Shown: piece after piece, positions 12,259 through 24,189 of the stretch
Position numbering within the stretch: the stretch's first letter is position 1
Layout of the letters: each line of letters begins with the position of its first letter
Source of the DNA: Antedon mediterranea
Lineage: Eukaryota > Echinodermata > Crinoidea > Comatulida > Antedonidae
Assembly (NCBI RefSeq): GCF_964355755.1
Contig: NC_092677.1
Coordinates: 6,083,001-6,143,000 of the forward strand
Length of the DNA: 60,000 bases
Direction of reading: 5' to 3'
Position numbers and translations under genes: made by a program
The notes under the pieces: model-generated
The model's input: the letters and a program-made list of their open reading frames with translations, nothing else
What the model was told of the DNA's origin: nothing
Databases searched by the model: none

Positions 12259-13134
12259 CATACTGTAAATTATAGAAACAGTGCTCATATTCGGAACATG
12301 ATCTCAATCGCGTCGAGCATAGCTCATTGGCGAAAGTTATTATACTATAATTTACAGTACTAGATGGTACGCTCGCTTCGCTCGCGTACCATCTAGGTCG
12401 TTCCCACAGATGGTTCTCGAATACACAGTAATTTCAGCGTAACAAAACTGGCGATTTCAAATGTACGTACCGCAGGACTATAGGCCTATACATTGTCGTT
12501 TACAGTTCTACAAATAAATAGACACGATGATTTATGTAGTCAACTAAAATTAGCACCCTGGGAATTACTTCCGAAGGAGAAACTTATCACAAAATGAGTC
12601 CAAGTTTTTGATTTGGACTCATTTAAAGAAACCCAATTTGTGTTTTGTATGTAACATTAGGGTTGAGGGATGGGAAAGCGGATAGGTACAAAGAGGAACA
12701 ATTTTTAAATATATTCTTTATCCACTCAGTAACGAAATATTTTTTTTATAGGCCTATAAATAATATACCTCTAAATACAGTAAAACATTTGCGATTTAAT
12801 ACTTTTTTTATTTTATTTATTTATTTATTTCTTTTAAATATTCATTGTACACTAATTTTCCCCGTGTATGGCAGGAGATTCCTAATTATATTAGAGAACA
12901 TTCTTTATTTAGTTTAGTTAAAACTGTCACTGTCATAATCGATTGAAATATTAAAGTACCATGTAACGATACACCACTACGACGTTTATATTTGGTAATT
13001 AATAATTAATACAAACGTTGAGAAAGAACTGTCAGTATAAAGTTTATTTGTATATAATAATGTGTTTATATATCTAACAGTAGAGCCTATCCACAATCTC
13101 GCAAGTTTATTCTCAAAGGGCCCATATATTTACC
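11266..13134. other. AT-rich intergenic region
   Basis: No gene seen. It holds an (AT)n microsatellite at about 12225-12253, four copies of TCTCCCAAA (or its complement) between 11975 and 12215, and the palindrome at 12360-12396. Confidence 0.4.
12360..12396. repeat. 37-bp palindrome, second copy
   Basis: Same arms as 9595-9631, loop TCGCTTCGCTC. The two copies lie in unrelated flanks, so this is a dispersed hairpin, perhaps the terminus or remnant of a small mobile element. Confidence 0.85.
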
Positions 13135-13677
13135 TACCATATGTGTTAAACCAAGGGCTCATAAATTTACCTACAGTACTTGTGTTAAACCAAACTCTGG
13201 CAGACTGAGAGATTGGGATGTTCCATTCATCGCAAATCAATAGATTTGTATAATCGTATATTAAATCTATCAAAATAGTATTTTTTAAAGAAAATCGGCC
13301 TGTCTTCAACATTATGATGGTGTACTCTAGCTGTTCAACCGGTTTTCAGCTATTAAAAACAATTATCGTAGGAGGAGATAGGAAAATGCGAAGCCTCCTC
13401 ACATTTTTGTGGCGGGTATTTTTCAAGACGGACATCCATTATACAGTGTATACCACGGTCGGAAAACACCCCTATTTGGGGCAAATCTTGGAACCTAAAT
13501 TCGTTTTAACCGTCAATAACTTATTATCTAACTTAATTTAATTAGTAAACAGGGTTACATCAGGTGGTTAAAATCAGTACCGAAAGTACGAACCAACTTT
13601 ATATACCATCGAGTAAAAATTATAGAAGTAAGGCGCGATTTACCGAATTTTGCCCTTACGTAAATTTATATATAGAT
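13135..13677. repeat. Dispersed 540-bp repeat, copy 2
   Basis: Partner of 4677-5217, about 95 percent alike by eye, same orientation. It differs by an AGTAC insertion after TTTACCT and scattered substitutions. Confidence 0.85.
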
Positions 13678-14006
13678 GATTTATATATAATTTACACAGT
13701 GCTACGCAACATCATTGATATATATATATACAGTATTACGTCCCGAGTCCAGATAAGAATCCACTCAAACATGCCATATCAAGACTGTGTATACAGGGCC
13801 AGGATCACTTGTGTGAAATGCATAACAGGACAGCGGACATTGTCTACCGCCGGCCCCGATGTGAAAGTTCACTAACAACAATTATGACAAAAATTCATAA
13901 AGAAGTACGGTAACTAAATTTAATATATATACGGTACTGATGATGAGCTCGTAACAGACACACACATCGGCTATCTGATCCGTCAATAATGATACTTAAA
14001 ATACAG

Positions 14007-15086
14007 GGGTGTCACGAAACCTCAGACCACGAAAGCTCAGACCCCCTAAGACCTAAGATCACGAAAGCTAAGACCCAACACCTAAGATTACAAATACTAA
14101 GATATACTACAGCTTAAAAACAATACTTGTTTATCCATACATAATTTTAAACACAGTAGGTTTCATTTATTACCATAAATATAATTTAATACTACCGCAA
14201 AACATAGATAAACTCACATTATTTTCGCCCGTTGAGTAAATGTATATTTTTTCTTTACAACAAACAAACTTGACGGGTTGTTTGTTGGTATATATTTACT
14301 CCATTGTGTTGGTTCAGAGGATGTTTTTCTTACGCACCTGCCTTTCTTGTATTTTGACTCCAAATTTGTTGACTAACTTTATCCTGAACACCACACTTTA
14401 AAATTAGGACTTATAAGTACTTTCAAAAGGAGAAACACATAATAACAAATAAATAAATCCTTTAAATTGATGATTTTACAGATGTGTTTCTTTGTATACT
14501 GTAATGTAACTCCTCGAGCTCCCCATGCTCAATGTTTTTGTTTCTATGGAGCGCCAAAAGAGCAACAATAATAGTACAAGTATAAAAACAGAAAGAAAAC
14601 GAAACAAAAAAACTTATCATGATTTTTAAATTAAAATTTATTTGCCAGTATTTATTTCTTCGTACTTGCATGATTATACTATTATCATTACAATTTTAAT
14701 TTTACATTGTTCCATCCACACTGTAGATGGACTCCACAGAGTTTTCAGCCCTCTATATAATTTTTGCTCTTTTGACGTTCCATAGAAACAAAAACATTGA
14801 ACATGGCCCATGGGGTAGGCCTACTGTACTGTAGGCTAGTCATTTTGTGTGCGAGAAAAACGTCTGTAAAATCATCAATTTAAAAATGTATTTGTTACTT
14901 TTTATGTGATTCTTTTTCATGAAAGTGCCAATTCTAAGGTGTGGTATTCAGAATAAATGTTAGGAGTTAAAATACAAGGCAGGTGCGAAAGATAAATATT
15001 TGTAATCTTAGGTGTTGGGTCTTAGCTTTCGTGATCTTAGGTCTTAGGGGGTCTGAGCTTTCGTGGTCTGAGGTTTCGTGACACCC
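14007..15086. mobile_element. Mutator-like non-autonomous TIR element
   Basis: Left end GGGTGTCACGAAACCT and right end AGGTTTCGTGACACCC are inverted and stay paired for about 90 bp. The flanks carry a perfect 10-bp direct repeat TAAAATACAG (13997-14006 and 15087-15096). Long TIRs with a 9-10-bp duplication point to the MuDR superfamily. There is no transposase frame, so it depends on another element. The middle is itself a fold-back (arms about 14332-14575 and 14763-14990). A left end is also found at 52702-53190 and, reversed, at 34840-35042. Confidence 0.85.
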
Positions 15087-15165
15087 TAAAATACAGCCAT
15101 CTATTAAAAAACCAACAAACATTTAAATATATATATATAAACGGTGAATACAACTGCACGTCAAC

Positions 15166-15968
15166 ATGAGCCGAGAAAGAAGAAATAAAAAAAAAGATAA
15201 AGAAAAAGATCGAGTTCTACTAGCCCCAGAATCATCAACTCTTGACTCTGAATGCATGGACCCTGACGGAACTGATGCAACAGAAGTGGGTATGCTGTGG
15301 CGGGAACTTCGAACATTTCAAACCGTCATCAAGGGTAAGCTAAACTCGATCATTTTAAATCAAGAGGCTTACTCAAACGAATTGACAAGATCGAACATAA
15401 ACAAACGGAACTAGAAAAATCGATCGCATTTACCAGTGATTCAATCGTAGAGATAGAGAAGAAAATCGTATCATTTTGTACGGACATTTAAGCGGTTAAG
15501 ACATCAATGGACGCCGACCGGAACAACGTCACATTACTTCAAAATCAAATCCTTAAACTTGAGAGATACTCTAGAAGTTTTAATTTGAGATTCGGTGGAA
15601 TTAAAGAAAGTATAGATGAAATTCCATTTGAGAAAATTAATGAAATTATAAAGAACGATCTGAAACTACCGAACATTACAGTCGAAAATGCCCACCGTAC
15701 AGGCAAACCCCGTACTTCACCGACCGGAGCACCTAGACATATTATCGCTAAATTCCTGTTTCGACCGCAGCGCTACCAAGTACTGATGCAAGCCAAAACA
15801 GGTCATGTGTTGAAAAATAAGGGGATCTTCGTACTAGAGGACTTACCAGAAACTGACCTTAAAAAGAAACGTAATCTCAGAGAAATAATGGCAAAAGCAT
15901 ACGGAGAAGGGAAACGACCAGTGTTTAGAAACGGGAACCTCTATATTAACGGTAAACTCCACTCATAA
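15166..15968 (+). pseudogene. LINE ORF1, L1-type nucleic-acid chaperone
   Basis: Begins MSRERRNKKKDKEKD (basic). A heptad-rich coiled coil crosses a frameshift at about 15360 and a stop near 15488. The last piece, 15507-15968, carries the RRM-like segment (RYSRSFNLRFGG) and a C-terminal domain with AHRTGKP, IIAKFLFRPQRY and YINGKLHS. In L1 elements ORF1p forms trimers that coat LINE RNA. The 153-residue second piece fits the RRM plus CTD length of that family. Confidence 0.75.
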
Positions 15969-16439
15969 GCCGTTCATACGACTTTTGTTTTTGTCAACAA
16001 AGTCTTAAAAACTACGATGTATGTAAACAATCAATTACATTTGCATATGAAAGGGTGTCTCCTGTCAAACGTGTTATTGTTCTCACCTACTATTACGCCA
16101 CAATTAAGTAACAATCATTTGCATACAGATGAGAGAATGTCCCATGTCAAACACATATTGCTACCATACTACCACTGTATGTAAACAAACCAGCTAATCA
16201 ATTACTAAAGTAACAAATCCAAGACACATTGAGATACAGGTGAGAGGATGTTCCAGTCTATAACAGACTTGTGATTGTCTAATTAATTGTACGTACTATC
16301 TAGAAAATGGCTGAAATAGTACCGGTATTTTTATATTGCTGCTTTTTTTAAATATTATATAATACATCTGTATTATAACTATAAGTTGCAAACATTGCAT
16401 ATTCAACATTTGCTCACAACTTCAAACATTTAATTGATA
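15969..16439 (+). other. Inter-ORF remnant of the LINE
   Basis: Two related segments of about 80 bp with TTTGCATA-TGA-A-GGTGTCTCCTGTCAAAC / TTTGCATACAGATGAGAGAATGTCCCATGTCAAAC. No endonuclease motif is readable in any frame. Confidence 0.4.
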
Positions 16440-18485
16440 AAAACTTTCCTTTGAAAAAAATTAAGGCAAAAGCAAATAAAGATCGATCTCCATGGATCAC
16501 CGAGGCATAGCAAAGTCAATAACAACTAAGGGCAGGTTGTATAGTTCATACAGAAAAAATCCCACTCCCTCAAATAAACTGAAATATACTAAATACAGAA
16601 ACAAACTTACAGCACTTATTAAGAAACAAAAAGAAGAATACTACTTTACTCAATTTGAAAATAATAAAAGTAATACCAAAAAGACATAGAAAACGATTAA
16701 CACTATAATGGGAAGGACAAAAACACAACAACTACCACCAACAATAAATCATGACTTTAAGCAATTTAACACCCCCTCAGAAAAAGCAAATGCGTTTAAT
16801 ACTTATTTCACAAGCATTGGAGAAACGTTGGCAAAACGAATCTCACAAGAACCACAAATAACAGAATCATCCTCGTATTTAACAGGAAACTATGTTAATT
16901 CTATGTTTCTAAGACCTGTTAGTGTTACTGAGGATGAAATTAAAAGTCTCCTTGAAAATTTGGAAACTAATAAAACACCTGGAGCACTATATCTAAAACC
17001 ATACTCAAACTATCTTAAACGACCGATTACTCATTTGATCAACATATCACTCGCCACCGGTTGTTTTCCGGACGAACTTAAAATTGCAAAAACAATACCT
17101 ATCTTCAAGAACGGAGATAAATCAGAAATTAACAATTACCGTCCCATATCTATACTGCCATGTCTTTCAAAGGTTTATGAACGGGTTGTTAGCAATCAAA
17201 CTATTTCATTCCTAAATAAGAACAATGTACTTAATAAATCACAATATGGTTTCCGACAACAACATTCTACTATTCACGCATTATTAGATACATTTGAAAA
17301 AATTACCTCTGCAATCGAACAAAAATGCTTTATGATAGGAATATTTTTAGATTTATCAAAAGCGTTCGATTCAATGGATCATCACATTTTATTACAGAAG
17401 ATGAGACATTAGGGTATTAGAGGTGTCGTTTTAGATTGGTTTAAGAGTTACTTATCAACTAGAAAACAATTTGTAAACGTAGAAGGTAAAAAATCAGAAA
17501 CCAAATACATTAAGTACGGTGTTCCACAGGGGTCCATTCTTGGACCCTTACTATTCCTGATTTTTATAAAGGATATGCCATTTGCCTGTAGAAACACAAA
17601 CGTTATTATGTATGCAGATGACACTAATGTGTTCCTGCAACACAATGATATTACAAGAGCATTCGATATTTTAAACTATGAAATGGCATGTCTTTCTAAC
17701 TGGTTTATTGCAAATAGATTAACTGTGAACACCAAAAAAACTAATTATATTGTATTTACTAGTAGAAATGTAAAAATTGACACGTCAAATCTAACTTTGC
17801 TAATTAATACTGATATTATAGAACGAGTAAATCAAACAAAGTTTCTTGGTGTTCATCTAGATGAGAAATTATCATTTGCATATCATATAAATTCAATCGC
17901 AAAGAAAGTTTCAACAGCTATAGGCACCATGAATAAAATAAAACGCGTACTCCCATACAAAATCCTATTAAAAATATACAACTCTCTCATATTACCTAAC
18001 CTAACATATGCCATAACACTATGGGGATCTACTAATCAAACTATATCAAATCGTCTTTATATTTTACAAAAGAAAGCACTTAGAATTGTTTGCAACGTTC
18101 CTTTTCATCATCCTTCTCTACCACTCTTTGCCCGACAAAAACATTAAAATTATCTGAGCTGTACCAAAAAAGTGTTGCGATATTCATGTTTAAGTTTCAT
18201 CATAAAAAGTTGCCTATTACTTTTGATCCTTTCTTTGCTACAAACAATTCCAAACATAATCATGAGACAAGGGCTAAAGACAATTTAAGCACTGCTTTCA
18301 AAAGGACCCTATTGGGCCAACAAAGTGTCACATACAGAGGCACTAATGTGTGTGGAACTCACTACCCAATGACATTAAAATGTCAACCAGTATTGGTATG
18401 TTCAAACATAAAATTCATGATATGTTTGTCACCAGTAATCTTTATTTTTAAGCTACTGGTTAATTCATTTTCTCTTGACATTTGA
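16440..18485 (+). pseudogene. LINE reverse transcriptase (broken)
   Basis: 16440-16690 is the linker before RT (PLKKIKAKANKDRSPWIT). 16708-17412 holds RT blocks with NNYRPISILPCLSKVYERVV, SQYGFRQQHST and FLDLSKAFDSMDHHIL. After a TAG at 17410-17412 the frame resumes with GVPQGSILGPLLFLIF and MYADDTNVF (catalytic YADD, about 17608-17619). 18090-18485 gives the C-terminal HNHETR and YRGTNVCGTHYP region. The catalytic residues are visible, but the frame is interrupted. Confidence 0.85.
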
Positions 18486-18740
18486 TTTGTTATTATCACT
18501 GCATTATTTCCATTGTTAGTATTTTTATCGTTACAATTAATATGGTACATTATACTCTTTTTATTTATTTATTTATTTAATTATTTATCTATTTCAATTT
18601 CAATTTTGTTTGTTTTTTTTTCGTTCTAAGGGGCTTTGCGTCTAAAGCATTAGCTTACAACTTAACCCCGTTCACAACTTCAATTAATTTTGCATGTACT
18701 TTGTATTATCTGAGATTGTGAATAAAGTTATATATAATAA

Positions 18741-19038
18741 TACATACCATAAAATGTTGGAGAAGTATGATCTATAAAAAATTATAACAGAAATTGTGCA
18801 ATTAAAACCTGTATAATTATAAATGTGTAATTGTTAAAATAATTTATATCAGCTGCTGCTTTTACAGATTTTTTTCGAGAGCAGGTACAAACAATGCTTG
18901 CAGTATGCATATAGTCAGTTTTGAGATAATATCATAACATTTCAAATGTTACTATTGCTTATATAGATTGCTATAAATACTCTATTGACTTTAGATTAAA
19001 AATAAATAAACAGAAATTTGTTTTCAATATCAACTCAC
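18741..19038. other. AT-rich spacer / presumed intron of the Ig gene
   Basis: No feature seen. A 20-bp segment (ATATCAGCTGCTGCTTTTAC) near 18846 recurs near 21736. Confidence 0.3.
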
Positions 19039-20149
19039 CTTTGCCACCAGTATTAAGCAGTTTACTATCCCTTTCTCCTGCTTTATTCTTCGCTCTACAG
19101 TAATAATTGTTTGTACCATCATCCTTGGTTCTGTACTTTAACACAACTCCAGTTTCATTAGTAGATGCTACCTCTTTACTATTGTTGTATATGATAAGAG
19201 ATGGTTCTGGATAAGCATTGCCACTGGTACAGGTGACGCCCTCCGTGGTTAAAACAATGCTTGGTGAATCTAGGTCTAAAATAAAAATTATTATTTGCTA
19301 AGTATTAGATACAAGTTACCAAATTCATAATGTAATAAAGCCAACTAGTTTTTTTTCTTTACAGTACCAAGTTGATGGTAAAGCTAGACCTACAGTAAAT
19401 TTATATATTAATATTTAATTATATTAATCTAACGCTGAAAGAAATCATGAAATGGTTGTGTTGAAAAATGAAAAAAAACTATGAAGCATATATATATTTT
19501 TTTATTTTTACATCAAACTTGAGCAAAATTAAAAAATGTAAATGATTTTGGAGAAGTGACCTTCAAGGTGTTTTGACTTTAAATATGTATGTAACTTGTA
19601 TTTGACATCTGATTCAAGATGAAAGTGGCAGATTTTGTGTTGATGAACCAATCCAAAATAAATCATAAAGAAACTGTACTTAATATACATTAATTAATAA
19701 TTGAACATTTTTTCAGGAACTATAATATTGACAGTGTGGTACCATACTAAATTATAGAAGTATTTCATTCTTACACAAAATCGAAACATTGCCTGTGTCA
19801 GAGTTCATGTACGGTTCATCATCGATTATAGTAACTTGGCATTCGTAAACTCCACTGTCTGATCGTTTTACTGGTTGAATCGTAAGAACATAATCATGAA
19901 TGTTCATTCTTGTCTTGTCAGTCACTTGATTGAATATGCCTTGATGTCTTCCTACATCATGTCTTCCTCTATCATCTATCTTGTACCAAATGATTAATGG
20001 ACCTATGACAGATGTATTAGATCTTTGAAATGAGCAATTCAATTCCACTGTATGATTTTCAATAACAGTATTGCTTGGTTGCAAAATCAGATCTACAATC
20101 ACAGCTTTTGTACAGCTTATCAGTATTATATATACTAAAATAGAAAAAC
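19039..20149 (-). CDS. Immunoglobulin-superfamily protein, two Ig-domain exons (partial)
   Basis: Exon a, 20149-19775, follows acceptor CTACAG and ends T|GTAAGA. Exon b, 19275-19039, follows TATTTTAG and ends AAAG|GTGAGT. Both are phase 1-1, and joining them gives a continuous frame. Exon a starts with a hydrophobic stretch (ILVYIILIS) that fits the end of a signal peptide, then a V-set-like domain: the Cys in VELNCSF, the Trp in IIWYKID, LTIQPVKRSDSGVYECQV with the second Cys. Exon b is a second Ig domain with VTCTSGN and NNYYCRAKNKAGE. Phase-1 single-exon Ig domains with a split leader are the usual layout of cell-surface Ig proteins. The leader exon upstream and any transmembrane exon beyond 19039 were not found; the LINE at 15166-18740 may lie in a later intron. 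Ligand and role are unknown. Confidence 0.85.
19276..19774 (-). other. Intron between the two Ig exons
   Basis: AT-rich, 499 bp, no other feature seen. Confidence 0.7.
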
Positions 20150-21470
20150 CTGTAGATAACAAATAAACAATGTTTATAATTTGTAATAATAAAGAAACAT
20201 TTGTAATTGTATGTAAAAATATTTGAAAACTAGAATTTAATTTGTCACTTATAAGTGATCATTTTCATATTTTTACCAACACTTAATTTTAAAAACGATG
20301 CACGCACATTAAATACGATCAAAAAATGATAATGCATGGCATACTATCACTAGATGTACTGTATATAATATACACTTGTATTGTAGTGTCTAAAAATTAT
20401 ATACAACATATAATATAGTACTGTATATCTTTATACAGGGTGTCTAGGAAACTCAGATCAGATATCTGAGTTTTCTAGTTCCATTCTGGAACTAGAAAAT
20501 TCAGATCATCAAATGATTGGTTGGTATGGGTGGTTATTTGGATCATTTCCTTTTTTCAACAGAGGGTAGGTTATTTAACAGTATTATAAGTTTTCTTACT
20601 AAAAGGGTCATTCCATCACAGATCACCCAATGAGTTAAACCCTACCTCCTTCAATTTAGTGTAGGGGTAATTTATGGAGATCAAACAACAATTTCAGATT
20701 TTAACTTAATCGGACTAGTGGTTTTTGAGATATTTCGATTTCAAATTTTTCATGAAAAATGGCGCAGTCGACACATTTCAAATAGCTGTATGTCGGAAAA
20801 TACAGGTCTGATTTTGAAAACCAAGGTATTTTTGTAAGGGGAGATCTTAAGGAATCTAAATATAACATCATTGTGTGTTTTTAGGTAACTCTTATGTTGG
20901 ATGAAACCAAAGATTTTATAGCCGAAGGCTAGATTGCATGAAAAGAAAAGACCGTCTAGAGGACTCACGGTTGAACGATTTTGGATTCTCATGGATTCTT
21001 GACGTGAATCAACACAAAGTGAAGTCACAATGTACTGAGGACTGCATGTCCAACACATCGGAAAATAATGAATTGAAATTCTTTGAATATTAGGGTAAAT
21101 AAACACTCTTTTTTATTAATTAATAAACATGTAATATCATATTTGATTGAATTTTACATTGTTCTTGGCTAAAAACGATTATTTTCAGGTCAAATTAGGG
21201 AGTAATAAATGCTCCTACCATGCATGGACCTATAAATTAGATAGGTCCATGCTCCTACCCTGGAATATGTAGACCTACATATACTGTAGTTTAGTTGTAT
21301 GATTATATTTTTGTTCTGTACAGTAGGCCAGATTATATTTACACAAAATGTTTTCTACTGATTGTTAAACAAAAATAATTGATATACTGTAATAAACCAT
21401 TATATCTGAAGAAAGAACAATGATTAAAAATTGTAAGTCAAAAAGTCGTTGAAGTTGAAATAACCATTGT
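20150..21470. other. Upstream/intron region of the Ig gene with hairpins
   Basis: Contains the inverted repeat pair around 20447-20507 (AACTCAGATC/GATATCTGAGTT and CTAGTTCCATTCTGGAACTAG) and a hairpin at 21218-21253 (CATGGACCTAT / ATAGGTCCATG). A repeat beginning GGGTCATTCCATCAC at 20605 resembles, in reverse, the segment ending GGAATGACCC at about 32781. No supported gene. Confidence 0.45.
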
Positions 21471-21561
21471 TGTATACTTATACACAGGGGTCAATTTGGT
21501 CTACATTCCTTAAAAAATAGCTGGGAATATACCAAATTGACCTACTGTGTATAAGTATATA
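21471..21561. repeat. About 88-bp near-perfect hairpin
   Basis: The left arm starts TATACTTATACACAG and continues GGTCAATTTGGT...ATTCC. The right arm is its complement, ending CTGTGTATAAGTATA. The stem is about 37 bp with few bulges and a short AT-rich loop. It could be a very small MITE or a pre-microRNA-like hairpin. Confidence 0.75.
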
Positions 21562-22164
21562 AAAAGAAACCTAAATAATGAACTTCAAATGGCAATTGTG
21601 ATAATTTTTTACGATGGAGAAAATGGGGTATGCATGACTGCAATGCACTCTATTAAATTAGATTATTCAATTCAATTCAGGATACATTTCAGAAAAATGC
21701 CAAATGTTTTACAATTTTTTAAGTACTGGAGTTTATATCAGCTGCTGCTTTTACAGACTTTTTCAAGAGAAGATGGAATAAACAACAAATAACTTGTTTG
21801 GCGTAACAATGAAACATGTTTGCAACAAAACTTGTCATTTAATTTAAGTTTTTGCAATGGGTCCTTGTCATTGAGTGAAGTCAAATTATCCATACCTGTC
21901 AAAATCATATTTTCCATTTGATTTTAAACCTAAAAAAAAAAAAAATATTTCACATTATTTATTTTAATATTTCAGTATTCTGGAGAGCATCTTAGTGCTA
22001 TCTACTTGGTGACTTGTCAAAAATGTATCTTGTCAAGTCGACATAAACATGAATATTAATTATGTCAACATAGTAACCGTCATATGTCGTCATGGCAAAA
22101 TACATTATCTTGCTAATTTAACATACTGTTAGAGGAAACAGAATGTTGGAAAATCACCCTTTTA

Positions 22165-22340
22165 GGACAACTACTCACTACTGTACGTAGGACCTACCCC
22201 CTACTGTAGGAAAACTACCCCCTACTGTAGGAAAACAACCCCCTAGGAAAACTACCCCCTAGGAAAACTACCCCCTGTGACAATTACCCTCTAGGACAAT
22301 TACCCTCTAGGACAATTACCCCCTACAATAGGACAATTAC
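22165..22340. repeat. Minisatellite of GGAAAACTACCCCCTA-type units
   Basis: About ten irregular 15-22-bp units: TAGGAAAACTACCCCCTA, then TAGGACAATTACCCTC variants. Not coding. Confidence 0.85.
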
Positions 22341-22603
22341 TTTCTTTCAGTTAGAGGTCAATCTTCTGAAAAAGTTATACGATGTAATATTTTTTTGTTT
22401 TTTATTTCATCATATCATCATCAGGCATCCTTCAGTCAAAATTGACTACTACTGCAACTGTAAAGAAGGCGATAGGCAGTGTCAGGGACTGAAATGCAGC
22501 TGTATTAAGGCAGGATTGTCATGTGTTTCTGTGGGCACTGCTCGAATGGTTCAAGTGAAAATGAACCTAGTAATGAAGATGAAACCGATTAACAATAAGT
22601 AAT

Positions 22604-23992
22604 ACCGTAGTTCCACGGGTATAATCCCACCCCCCGTGTACGTGAAATTTGCCCGAATTTGGGAGGTGGGACTATAGCCGGGGATTTCCCGCTGCATGAA
22701 CTGAAAATGACGATATTTCTTCTAGCTACGATTTAGGCTATCTAAAAGCTATATTCCGATGTAGGCCTAGCAATTAGACGGCCAGGCCATCTAGGCCTAG
22801 TTTAGGCGGCCTAATTGGTCTTACCTGTGCTATGCCTACCGTATAGATTTTCCCCGAGATTTCTACTTAAAAAATACCCTAAAATGTGATCTAGGTCTAG
22901 CTTCCTAAATCGACATGAACTCGATCAAACGAGTTCTCCATGTTCACCCACACGCTCGAGCTCTCTGTGTGAATCGCATGTTGTTGCATGTGACACAAAC
23001 TCTACTGCACAAGCCGGTCGGTATAGAGGGCGGTGTTTTTTTTACGGTAATCAAGCATGCAGAGTAGTGTAAATAACAAGAAAGAATGTACACGACGGCG
23101 AAAGGATGATGTACAGAACATGACGATCGGGGCATGCTAGCCTTAAAGCTCAGGTACAGGCATGAATTTTAAATATAATATTTGGTTAATTGTACATAAA
23201 TCAAATATTTGTAACAGAAATCAAGATGAAAAAACATGAATTTTCCTTAATATGGTCAAATACAAAATTTTGCAAAATTCTTCCATAAAAACCAGGAAGA
23301 CTTTTTTTCAGTAGTTAGGGAGTAAACCTAATGTAATAACATGTCTGGTGACTCCCTAGACGGTGAAAAAAGATGGTGGATATACAGTGGATAATTTTTG
23401 CTATAGCATGAAAATAAAAATCTGAAGTTGAATAAAAATACTAGAAATGTAATATTCAAGTTATATTACCTATATTTAGTCATCTGATAACATTTTTTAC
23501 CACACTGTTTATTTTTCATAGCTTTTTAAAATGCCTCTCTATTTACAAAATTTGTGTACAAAAGAATAGAGATTTTACTGTGTAATTTGAACTATCCCCC
23601 CACTGAAAAGAAAGTGCTTATTTTCAACAACCTCATGTAACACAAATTAAATGCCAAAAATTATGAAAAATAGGGGAAACTGTAGATCGATAATTATTGG
23701 AATGTATGATCAATAGAAATTTTTTTCCCGCACCTAGCCTTTAAGGTTGTTTTCAACTTAACAATGTTTAATGAGTTTTAATTCAGCCAAATTCATAGAA
23801 ATTACTCTATTTTTTGGTGAGAAATTGACGTTAGCTTAGCTAGCTACAGTAGGCCTAGGCCCACCTCTGGCCTAATGTTAAATTATACACTGGGACTTTG
23901 CCCGAGGATATGCTTGCGTGCGAAGGTAATCGTAAAGTCGGGGGTGGGATTATACCCGAGGTGGGATTATACCCGAGGAACTACGGTATGTG
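22604..23992. mobile_element. Non-autonomous TIR element (about 1.39 kb)
   Basis: Left end ATACCGTAGTTCCACGGGTA and right end TACCCGAGGAACTACGGTAT are inverted, and the repeat TATAATCCCACC continues inside both ends (doubled on the right). The target duplication is unclear. Inside is mostly AT-rich sequence with no transposase. Superfamily unassigned. Confidence 0.75.
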
Positions 23993-24189
23993 TATCATTA
24001 TTTATTTATTATTTATGCAAATTTTATGTATTATAATACAGGTATCAATTATAATTAATTAACACAATCTGTTTAATCCAAAACAAAACCATGTTCCTTG
24101 TTTTCTCTCAGACCCGAAGTCATAAATAATTTTTTTTATATAATATAATGCAATACTGGACAGGATGGACTGTCCTAATTTATGTGTAA

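Larger units (their letters stand above)
15166..18740 (+). mobile_element. Degenerate LINE retrotransposon lacking its endonuclease
   Basis: ORF1 remains (15166-15968) are followed by about 480 bp without coding, then reverse transcriptase pieces (16440-18480) and a 3' end of AT-rich short repeats near 18740. The endonuclease domain expected between ORF1 and RT is absent. In-frame stops and frameshifts (near 15410, 15488, 16508, 16689, 17410 and 18140) show it is dead. The RT and the C-terminal tail resemble jockey/CR1-group LINEs. An L1-type ORF1 with a jockey/CR1-like RT has been described in some metazoan lineages, but I cannot place the clade. Confidence 0.85.

Noticed and set aside
9632-12359. 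One mobile element bounded by the two CTAGATGGTACGC palindromes
   Set aside because: The interval contains the last coding exon and a satellite, and no flanking duplication was seen.
20750-21106. 118-residue minus-strand frame
   Set aside because: No motif, within a dispersed repeat, no splice context.
22165-22340. Possible CRISPR-like array
   Set aside because: Short irregular GGAAAACTACCCCCTA units without unique spacers of constant size, in a eukaryotic context; a minisatellite.
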